From: Tetrastigma voinierianum
Taxonomy: Eukaryota; Streptophyta; Magnoliopsida; Vitales; Vitaceae
Assembly (NCBI GenBank): GCA_016808115.1
Contig: JAEQBH010003953.1
Coordinates: forward strand, 310,001-374,000
Reading direction: 5' to 3'
DNA: 64,000 nt
Positions 37,401-49,400 of this stretch are shown piece after piece. The translations under genes were made by a program, and so were the position numbers. Under the pieces are notes generated by a model. The model saw only the letters and a list, made by a program, of their open reading frames with translations, ran no database searches and was not told the origin of the DNA. Position 1 is the stretch's first letter; every line of letters begins with the position of its first letter.

Positions 37401-40400
37401 AGCTACAAGCTATATCACATATACACAAGATATATCTCCGTTGGATTGAGAAATTTACTAAATAAAAGTTCGAAAATGTCACCCTACATGTCGATTACAA
37501 AACATAAAAATGTTTAGTTAATTGAAAAAACAAAATCGTAAGTCTGACAATGAGAGATCTTCCTCAAAAGAATATTGAAAAGTAGTTCTACACAAGATGC
37601 CTGTTGTGTCCCAAAGACAAGGCCTGAACCAAAACAGAAATAAATAGCTTTTGAAATGTGCCCAAGGATAGCAGGACATGTGCCCAAAATATGGATTAAT
37701 TGCAGAAGTTTAGTTAACTATTTGAGAATCTGGTAAGTTAACTATTTGAGAACCATTTAAAGACCAAGAAAAAAAAAGGAGTTTTTCAGATACTTCTAGA
37801 CCAGCAGTTGCTGAATTCGCTTTGAAGGCCTGGATCCTGGCCTTATTGGAGAGTCTAAGGGAAGCATGATACATGGTCTTCACTAGGTAGGACCAAAATG
37901 TAACCAACTCTTTTAAGTTTCTATTTTGCATATATTCCTTTTGGAAAAAAATATTGTTCAAAAATTTCATAATCGCTAATTCCTTCAAAACAAGTTCTAT
38001 CATAGAATTAGAAAATGTGAAAGAAAATCACAATTAACTAGCAAGGTTATGAGGGGAAAATGCCATAAGATAGGGGTGATAATGTAAACCATGCAACCCT
38101 ATACTAAATGGGTACAGATGTGATGAAGAGTATGAGAACCATGGAGAGAGTGCTCCTAGTTCATACCATGCAACCCTCTACCAAATGGGTAGAGATGTGA
38201 TGAAAAGTATGAGACAACTAATGGAGCAAGGGCTCGTAGTTCGGAATGTAGTTAAGAAAATTCCATATTTGTATCCAGTTTTTTTTTTTTTTTTTTTGTT
38301 CTCTGTAATAATATCTACAGTATAATGAATCATTTCCCTTTCACCTATGGAGGCAACCATAATTGCCAAACCCCATAAAAAACCTCATGTCTCTTAATAC
38401 ATAGATTTATTGTTATCTCTATATTATGGCATCCATGCATGGCGTTATGTTTCTCCTTGCACACAAGTGGATAGATCTTCCACTAGCATATAACGAAGGA
38501 ATCCTAGGCATATGATCACTTCCTAAGGGAAATATCAAGCCCAACAAGTTTGACGGGATGCATCTTTTTGTTTCTTGCTTTGTGTTCATGATGGACATAT
38601 CATCCTATCCTAAATAAGTTTCTCAGTTTTGTGCAAACGTTTTACCCATTACTCATACAATAAATGAATCATTTCTTTAAACTTAGTCTTGAACAGGCAT
38701 TCAGTGGTACAAATTGAAAATGCAAATCGATAAGAGTTGAAAAGTAGAGAATATTTTTTCTAATTTAATTATGCATTAAAATCATGGAATTAAATATAAC
38801 AGCATATCAAATATGTATATTTATAGTAAATAGAGAGTTAAGAGTAATGATGGAATTTTTTTTACCTTTCTTCACATATTTCCTCTATTTGTGGTCATTT
38901 CTGTAACATATTTCTTTTTTCCTTCTCATGCAACTTGTATAGATAGATTATAAATTAACAAAATCAGTGTGGATGAATTATTCAAAATCTTAATTCTAGT
39001 TTTCAGCTTTCAAATGCACCTCTATTATACACAGAGAACCATGCACACAGGTATGGGATAATTAAAGATAAACAAAGGTCACATCTCCACAAAACTTGAC
39101 TAAGCCCCTCTCGTTATTATCTGCCCCATTAGATTTATAAACAAAAAGCCAACTCAATTAAACAACACATGGTGGAATGCCTCTAAAGACTACACAGTCA
39201 AGGAGCTAACAAAAAAAATCCAAATGAAATATACCACATCTCTAATATTTTCCACTTCACCTCAATGACCTACTATTTCTCTCTTATCACAAAACCAAAG
39301 GAATAACAAAATAGAGAAAAGAAGATGATGCAGGTGCCAGATCAGAACACCAAGTACCTAGGATTGAAGATCTGCGATAGGCGACTCGGGTGATGATGTC
39401 CGACAACCGGAGAAGCAGTCACACTCCCTCACGCACCAGCGCATGATGGAGAGTGGCGGAGGAGTGAAACTTGCGTGGCAGCGCGTGGGACACCTGTTGC
39501 CGGAGATTCTTCCACCAGTGAGGAGAGCAAGCTCCAATGATCTTGGTGGAGTGTCCACGCGCTGGAGTTGGGATTGCCGGAAAATCTCATCGGTAGCGGG
39601 TTGTTCCGACGGTGGTTGTGGCTCATGAGAGGCTTTGCGACAACTATAATGCGACCGAAGTGAGACACGAACGTTGGATGGGTCTTCGAAATTAACCACA
39701 CAGAGAAACCCCAACCCTAATATTCCCAAACTCTTCTATGGCTCCGATACCGTGTTGAGAGATAAGGAATACTCTTGTTCCCATTAATATACAAAGGAGG
39801 TAACATACACATTTATACTCTAGCGTTAGGGCAAAAAAAGGAAACAAAGTTAGAGTCTAATTAGGAGACTAAAGAGAGAAGGAAAAGAATCCTAAATGGA
39901 TTAGGAGGCTAAACCTTAACAAAGAAAAATAATTTTACAAAGAATAAGCCTAAAGAGGATAAACACCAAGCTCTTATAGACAATTGCACAAAGGTGGGTA
40001 TGAGTATGAGTCTTTACACTCTTTTTTTTTTAAATCGGTGAGATCGTGATGGAAGTCAAGGCTTTAAGAAAGTGAAAGGGAGTTACCAAGGATGGTTAAT
40101 ATGGTGAAATTTGTAGTATATGGCGATTCTATAAGAACCTAAAATTGTTGAACACAATGGTTCATTTCCCCACCACAAATTTTCCAAAAACAAATTATTG
40201 CCCCCATCATCCACAATAGTGTATGTGAAGGAAAGTCTTGGAATACCTCTACTCTAAGGACATCCATATGACCATCTAACCATAATATTGACATCCGTTA
40301 GAGTGTGTCCCATAAATACTTGAAATGACATAGCGTCAAAAGGCAAAACTTTCTTTAAGGAACCTAAGAAGCCACTTTCCTAAGAGGATACAAAAGGAAC

Positions 40401-43400
40401 CCATCAAGCTCCTTTGGCCTATATACCATGCCCTAAGAAATATGATGATCCTTTATACTCTCCCCAACTCGCAAGCAAAGGAAATGCCCTTTCAATTTCT
40501 CAACTTTTAGAGCTACCAACGTTATGGTGATTCAACAAAAATGAAATTTTTTTGTCCATAAAAAAAAATAAAAAAGAAAAACTTTTAGAGCTACCAATGT
40601 TAACATCTTGAAAAAGGATAAGAAGTGACAAAGAATGTGTGACAAGTATGGCACTTAGGGTTATTAACCCTACTTGCTTTGAATTCCTTCCTAATGGAAG
40701 ACCAAAAGAACTTTTTAAAACTTTAACATCAAGCATCAGACCAATTTGGATACCAAATCCTAACTTACATTGATACCAAAGAAAGTACGCCTTTCTAAGT
40801 TGATCTTAACCTGAGGTTGCCAATTTCCCATACTCAAGCGAAGAAAATTGTGTCATCAACAAATCCTTAAGAGGAACAATCTAGTTCTATACTTTCCATT
40901 AAAAAGCCCCCAAAGAAACCGCTTTTTTTACAATTTGATCATTGTCTTACTTAGGACATCCACCAAAATGGTGAAAAGGAAATGGGAAAGAGGGTATCTT
41001 TGTATTAAACCTCAAGTTGCTTAAAGATAACCTGAAATTTCCATTTACTAGGATTGCAAAACTTATTGAAAACAAGCATCCAAGACCTTTTCAATTTACA
41101 CTACTTTCCTCTATGGTACATGATCAAAACAAACTGTAGTCCACATTTCAAGGCCTTGTCAAAATATATATTTAAAACAACCCCTTCCCCCCTAAACACC
41201 TTTTCTCATTCACCTTTTCACTCATAATCAAATCATCCTCCAAAATTAGTTTATAGAAGCTCTCTACCATGTGTAGATAATTTCATGGAGAACCTACATA
41301 GCATCCTAATAAAACCTTAGTATAATCTTATACACACCAGTAACTAGGTTAATAGGTGAAATATGAGATTGTGTTGTTTAATTCTTTCTAGCATCAAGAA
41401 CAATAAATGTGGTACTAGTACTTTGATTTATTATCTCATTATTGTGGAACTCCAAGAACACCCCCATAAGGTCTGCTTCAATCACATACCAACACTCTTG
41501 ATAAACTGAAGTGATAGAGTCATCAAGCCTAAGGGTCTTACTCTTGTTCAATCAGAGAACAAAAAAATATACCCCCTCTTATGAAAGGGGATGGTCAATC
41601 CATGCAACACCTTCCAGATATGAGAGACCAATCCAATCCATATCTCCTCCATGAATCACTTAAAGTTCTGTTGTACTCACCTCCACTATTTGTTGAACTA
41701 CAATAGCACCGAAAAGGGACTCCAACGCTAAGGTTATTGTATTCCCTAGGGCTTCCTATGCTCTACTATTACCAAAGATAACCATTTTCTGGTTCTTCGA
41801 TTTGTAACAAACTTTAAAATTTGGTTGAATCTTCCTCTACCATTTATTAAGATCTCCATTCTTTAGCATTCTATTCAAATGAAACCCAAAGAACCCTCCA
41901 ACGCCAATGCCCTCTTTAGTTGTTCCATCAACGAAGGGATCTCCTCCCAAAGGCACCCAAGAGAGAAGCGCCTCAAGGCCTTTCTGTGACAGAAATCCAC
42001 TTCCCAGCTTGGAAGCCTTCAGACCTTACCTCAAATCCTTTCAACTTCAGAAAAACTTCATCAGCATGGCCATACAGATGGTCACTCTACTGAGCATACA
42101 GAATCTCTCTTTAATTCCCATGCACAATGACAGTCACAAAGTATAAAATACAGTTAGGTCTCCCTTTTTTCAACATTAGTTTCTGTACCTTCTTAGTCTT
42201 TCAACTATTCATGGGTTTATACATCAAGCAATATTGTATACTTCTCATATTCCAATGAATAGATGAAGTGGGGTCCATACCAACATAAGGGAATAGAAAT
42301 TTTCCTTCATCCAAACTGAATTTCAACCAAAAGAGACAAACCTTGTCCAACAAAATTCTCATTTTTCCTAGAAGGATTAAATTTACAATGTACAAAACCT
42401 AGAATGATCCATAAAATATAGATTTTTTTTTTTCATCAATAAAAAGCAGTGTATTGATCAAAAAAGATCCAAGGTTCCAAGAAGTACATCAAGGGTAAAG
42501 AAAAGGGAACCAAAAGGGAAACAAGAAACAGCAGAGCAGGCTGCTGCAAAAACCTACCAACCAAAAAACCAAGGGCCAATTAACAAAAAACCTCACCAGC
42601 CCCTCAACTTGAGGCCAACCACTCTAAGAAGCCTATAAGTGAAGAAATCTTTTCACATATGTACAAACTATTCCAACTCCACAAGTTAGAAACAAAAGAA
42701 TGCTTTAGTTTTTATACATCCACAATCCCATCTCTAAAAGCTATACGATTACGCTCCTTCCACACTGTCCAAAAGATACATATGGGAATAGAATTCCAAA
42801 TCTTTCTTCTCTTCTTTCCAACAAAAGAACTCTTCCAACTAATGAGAGCATCCTTGAAAGTTTTTGGAAGGACCTAAGAGAAGCCAACTAAGGCGAAAAA
42901 GAGATCCCAAAGGGGGTTGACCACCAAACAATGCAGGAAAATATGATGAATGGATTCCTCATCACGGCCACAAAGATAGCAACGATTGGGGAGGTGCCAC
43001 CCCCTTCTTTGGAGCTTGTCCAAAGTAAAAAGCTTAACCCAGGCTACTTCCCACGCAAAACAAAAGGTTGCTTTGGTGGGAACACAAGGCACCCAAATTT
43101 CCTTAACGAGAAACAAGGGAGTTGCACTCGGATTTAGCACTTTGTAGGCATCACTAGCCTGCTAGGCCCTTCCAAGAGATCTTGTCTAAATCAAAGGAGA
43201 CCCTTTCTTTCAGCAGTGTAAGACCTGAGAAAATTCCAATTTTCTGAAAAATAGCAAAATGGTCATTTCGGTAAAAACCCAAAATTTTTCTAGATCTCGG
43301 ATGGCCAAGCCAGTTTCTTGTTAAGATCGTCTCATGAGGAAATCTAGCTACGTTGAATTTACGTCAGATTCTGATGGTCGGAATTTCCGCGTTTTTGGCG

Positions 43401-46400
43401 CAGAGTGTGAGTGCGTAAAAGCGGGTTTAGAGGCGTGTGATGTGACAAAAGTCACCCTCTTACATGTACTCTTGTGACACATGTTGCAAGATTAGAGATG
43501 ATAAAATGGGCGAGCAGATAGTGTCGAATGTAAAATCAAGAAAATGGGACATGATGAAGATTAATAGAAATGTTAATGATAATAAGGCGAAAGATGAGAA
43601 CGGTGTTCATCTTCCCGTTGAAGGCCCAGCGTGAAGAGATGCGGTGGGTATAGGTGTGAATCTAGAGAGAGAAAGTGTGACTTCTCTCTAGATTTCCGGC
43701 CAATTGGACCGTCGGTTCTCGGCGAACAGAAGCAAAGTCAATCACGGCGAGGGCTCTGGCGTGGACAGATTTAATTGGAGTTAGGCAACTCGAGAGGTAG
43801 GGATCTTTTCCCTTTACTTGTGTTGATAACTGGTAGAGCCATGTAAATGGTTAGGAATGTTAAGGCTTGTTTTAGCGTAAATTCGTCTGAAAACTTTGAG
43901 GCAAGTGGAGAAAAATTCACATTGTGTGGCCAAATGCTTGATTTTAGAGGTTTCCTTTGTTCACATGAATCAGTAACGTGGTCGATTGTGATTTTTATGA
44001 TGTTGAGTGATTCGAAATGAATTGCTTGTATTTGCTAATTAGCCCGTGTAGGCTAATTTTGGTGTTATTGATGTGAAATTGAATAACATGATTGTTGTGA
44101 GTAAATTATGTTAATATATGCATGTGGTGTATTAGCATAAATTATTTGGGGAGATGGCATGTGCATTACTTATGCCTTTAGGCGACCCTAGAATATTAGG
44201 TGTAGAGTGCATGACATGAAATGAAACAAAAATGAAAATGTTTGTGAAGGAATTTCGACGGAAGATTTTTAAGAATTATGCAGGAGGGCGTCTAACGAGA
44301 TCACTTCGGATGAGGACCATGAAGGCGTTTGAGGAGGATTATCAGGCTGATTCGGCGCCGAAGGGTAGTCGATATTTTCTGCCATTTCGTTAATAAGTTT
44401 TCGAAGAACAAAAAGTTTTGTTGTAAGCTTAGATGTTTTTACTCGTATTGGGTGAGGCGTAATGAGGAAGTCGGTGAGGACTCGAGACATGGGTTTGGAG
44501 CATGTAGACATTCGAGTAGGTTCGTAAGGAAATTCTTGAGATGTGATTGACATCATGCATGTGCATAGGTGGGAAGTAACCCATGTAGGAAATTATCTCT
44601 GCAGGTTTGCTCACCACAGTCGAGGGATCACCATTTAGTGCAGTGATCGGGAAGGTGGCACTCACTAGAGGCCGAGTGTTAAAAGAAAGCTGACTTGTGG
44701 CTTTGATATTGTTGTATAACATATATTAGAAATTGTAAATTTTTAATATATGTTTGTATTAAGAGTAATGTGTTAACAAACCATGTAATATAATTGGACA
44801 GGATATATTTTGATGAGTATTGATGCGAGGGGGCCAATTGGCCATTTTACTCATTTTTATTCATATGTAGACCTTGTGTGGTCATAAGTTGGTCATTGGA
44901 GACGAGGTTTGTACATGGGTAGAGCTACGTTACAAAGAGAATGCGATTTTCATGAGTGGTGTCGGGTGCAGACGTGCGATTATTCGCCGAGTTGACGGGT
45001 TGTCAACGGACACCTCGGTTTTGGGGTGTCACAGCAGGGAATTAAGAAAGGCCACAACTAAATCCACTTCCCAGTCATTAAAGTCTCTAGAAAGATTAAG
45101 TTTCCAACTGTCGTTCCCAATAGTTTGATCCCAAACATCCACCACAGTCTCAAGTTTGTGAACTTGAGATATAACACTGTATAACAGTAATAACATATGA
45201 CTTGACCCTAATCAGTAAGAGGAAATGAGACCATAGGCAAGAGATGATACATCATAGGTTTGTAATGTTGAACAATAAAACCATTTAACAGAACATCAAA
45301 GAATCACAACATACGTTCTCCTTAGTGTTGCAGAAATTTGATGAATGCTGAACTTTACTGCAGATAGATAGATTTCATCAGCAGCAACATCCACAATGGA
45401 TGAAAGTACAGGATGGAACTTTGTGGCCTCATAAATATCCTGTATAATTGGACATTAATCAATCACTGAAAACGATACTTTCCAGTAAAAAATAATCAGA
45501 GAATAAGTACCTTGATCACTTCATCAGAAACAACACCAGAAAATTCACCAGAATCATCTGTTCCACCAGCACCAAGCATGCCAAGGGACAGCCAGTTCAG
45601 CCATCCACGAGACTTTTCTACTGTAGCGTTTGCACTGGAAGTCCCCATAGTTGAAGTAGAAGATGTCAACACAAAATCCTGCATAAACATTTGACACAGA
45701 TATTGAAGCAATGAAATGCTACTGTATCAATGGAGTATGCAATGAAGTCGTTATATGAAATACAGACTGCTGCAAAAATAACAAGGACCAACAGATCAAC
45801 ATAATGTGAAACCAATACAACAGAGAAAGGTCATAACAGTTGAGAATGAATAAGGTAATAAAACATACATCATTGCATGATCTCATACGCTTTATACGAA
45901 TACCACTCGTACCTGCAGCTTACTTTCAGCAGTAGACCTATAACTTAAGATCTCATCTATTTCAGATTCTTTCTCTATTTTCTCCAACTCCCGAAGAATA
46001 TGTTCATCAATTGGCTGACAATCACAAAATTTACAAAAGAAAATAAACATTACTCAAATGTCAGCAATTTTAATGAATGTGTGTTAAATCATCCAAAAAA
46101 ATTTATAATGTATATACAAAGACTAAACAAATTGAACAACCAACAGTACAATCTAAAAACCATTTATTTAAGAGAGAGAGATGTGGGAAATTATGGAAAT
46201 CAGATTCATTCAATCAGGGTCAATAATCTGATTCTAGAATTAGTTATGGGAAGTGATCAGATCCTAAAATTTACGGAACTGGTTATGGGAACTTCCTTTT
46301 TCATTGTACAAAATATGTTTATATATATAAAGTGTGTAACATATGCTGTAAAGAATCACTCAGAAATTAATATAATTTCCAGCTCAGTTCTGTTTAGTTC

Positions 46401-49400
46401 ATCAGTTCTGTTTGCTTCAATTTTAGTTCTGTTTTCTTCAAGAGAGAGAGAGAGATAACAATTCAACATGCAACATTGATATGGCTTAACAACTACTCCA
46501 AAGATGATCTCTCCTGTTTCCTTATCAAACACCGTTCATTTGTCAAATGAATTTATAACTCACCCAATCTTTCATCCCAATTTGCAGACCCACAACCCTA
46601 TCACTTCATTATCTCACTGCATATCAAATGTAACTGGCTTGGGCAATGAACAAAATTACAAAGTTCCAGGCTTGGTATCACATCACTATCATGGCTAGAA
46701 GTCAACAGTAGAGCCTTGTTTTAGATGAAGTACAAAGGTAAACAACTAATACCGCTAAAACAATCAATTGAGAGAAAAGGAATTCTCTAATTTTCATTAA
46801 TTAATCAAAGGAGGTGTAAAATACATATTTATACTCTAGTGTTAGGGCAAAAAAAGAAACTAAGTTAAAGTCTAATTAGGAGACTAAAGAGAGAAGGAAA
46901 ATAATCCTAAATGGATTAGGAGACTAAACCTTAACACTCCCCCTCAAGCTGGAGCATATAGGTCAAAAGCACCAAGCGTGTCACATATATACTTTATCCT
47001 AAGACCTCTAAGAGAATTAGAAAATATATATGCTAGTTGCTCATTAGAGTTGACAAAACTAGTAGTCATGCGTCCCGATGCAATCTTCTCTCTAATAAAA
47101 TGGCAATCAACTTCGATGTGCTTGATCCTATCATGGAAAACTAGGTTAGATGAAATATGCAAGGCGACTTGATTATCACATATAAGCTTCATCTATTCAT
47201 CCTTCCCAAATCTTAGCTCTTGGAGGAGATGCTTCAACTATATGAGTTCACATGTTACTAAGGTCATATCTGAAACCTACATTTGCTGACACTAGATATA
47301 AGCTACCATGTATTTCTTACTCTTCGATATATTAAATTCTTTCCCGATGAACACCTTGAAGCCACGATATAGAGGCGTGCATACGTAGGTGGAACCTATC
47401 AGTCCTAAATCAATGTAGCCAACAATCTAGGTATGACCTTTGTTCTCATACAACGCCCCTAGTCCTAGTGTTTCTTTAACATAACAAAGAATATGAACTA
47501 CACCATCTCAATAGCTATCACAAGGTGATTGTAGGAACTAACTGACTACTCTCACAGGAAAAGAAATGTCAGGCCGATTGATAGTGAGATAGTTCAGTTT
47601 ACCTACAAGTGCGATCGATATATCTGGATCGTAAAGAGATCCCACGACACAGTGCAGTTTCACATTCGATTCTCGGGTGTCTGACACAATCCAACATACC
47701 GGTGTGCGCAATATATCCAAGGTATACTTTCTCTAAAAATAACTACTCCCGAGAATTAGACTAAGGCTGCCTCGATACAGAAAATACTTGAGTTTCGCCG
47801 TCTTTTGTCACGGCCGAGTGGGCGAAGAGATGTTGTTGGTTTAAGATCTGAAGTGCGGTCGCTCACTTGTAATGACAATGTCATCCACATAAACAATCAA
47901 GTAAATTCACAGTCCAGTGGATGAATGATGATAAAAAAACATAATGGTCTGATGTGCTTTCAATCATGCCAAACTCCTGAACCATTAAGCAAAACCGACT
48001 AAACCAAACTCGAGGAGACTATTTGGACCATAAGAACTGATCACGATTTAAATACAGCCCAGAGCTCCCCTGACGACAAAACCAGGTGGTTGCTCCATAT
48101 AAATCTCCTCGGCGAGATCACCTTGAAGGAAGACATTCTTGATATCCAATTGAAAAATGGGTCATGAGCGCATAGTAGCCCTAGAAAGAAGCAAGCAAAT
48201 AGAGGTAATCTTGGCCATCGGAGAAAAAGTATTGTAATAGTCCAAGTCATATTGCTGAGTGTACCCCTTGGCAACCAAACGGGTCGTAAGCCGATCAACC
48301 TTGCCATTAGGTCCCACCTTCACTATATAAACCCAACGAAAACCAACAAGAGACTTGTCAGGAGGAAGAGTGACAAGCTCCCATGTGCCATTAGAGTAAA
48401 GAGCCTCCATTTCCTCAGTCATTGCCTGTTTCCAACCTAGATAAAAGAGAGTCTACATTTGAATTGCTTTTAGGGGTAAAGGCCAGGAAGGCAAAGGTGG
48501 AAACGAGAAACGAAGTAGGGTAAAGATAAAACATGATAGCTTAGAAAATTATAAACATGATGCAGGTTACAAGTAGAACGAGTACCTTTCCGAAAGGCAA
48601 TAGGTAGATCATCGGGCAGTTGTGGAATCGGAGCAGGAGATGACTGTGGCATAGAAGATGAATCAGCAAGAGGCCCTATCGGAGGACGAGGATGGCGAGT
48701 GTAAACCTGAAGTGGTCGAGTCACGGCATCCGTAGGTGAAGAAGGGAAATCTAGAGATGGTAAGACAAGAGAGATATGTAAGACATCCGAAACATGAGGA
48801 CGTTGTACAGTGGAGAAGTAAGAGGAATCTCAATGAAATTGACATCAGCAGAGATGAAGTACCAATTTGTGACAATAGAATAACATTTATAAGCCACGCT
48901 GAAGTCGAGAATAACCGAGAAGGCGCGCGAGATTGCCCCGGTGGAGGCTTGTCTTGCCCGTAGGTAAAATATGAACAAATGAACCTGACCAAAGATCTGA
49001 GAGAAAGAAGGCAGAAGTGAGGTTTATTAGGAAAAATGATAGAATGAGGGATCTAATCATGTAAAACGGAGGATGGCATACGATTAATCAATAACATCTT
49101 ATTTAGATAGCATCCAGCGTTAAGGAACCTTATGATAGAGTAGGAGAGTGCAAGCGGTTTCAAATAAATGACGGTTCAGTTAAGGAGTGTAAGCATAAAA
49201 GGACTGATGAAGAATCCCATATGAGGGCATAAAGGAAGAGAATGATGCAAAAAGATATTCCTTGGCATTATCACTTCGTAGGAGACAAATAGAAGTACAG
49301 CTGTCAGACATAAAAGAGTGAAAAAAGTGCAATTGCAGGCTTCGGATAGGGGTACTAAGGAGCTAGGGAAGCTCGTTGGGGAGAGACAACCCAGTTGGGA

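Noticed and set aside
37710..38003. 97-codon minus-strand frame in the host intron
   Set aside because: No recognised family, and the neighbouring exons already join in phase without it.
39358..39729. 123-codon and 90-codon minus-strand frames
   Set aside because: They lie in the GC-rich untranslated leader of a copia fragment, and two frames are open at once.
44269..44722. Overlapping frames of 73-97 codons on both strands
   Set aside because: Inside the solo LTR; no homology and mutually overlapping.
46000..46458. 152-codon plus-strand frame
   Set aside because: Antisense to exon c at its start; the rest is low-complexity AT-rich sequence with no homology that I recognise.
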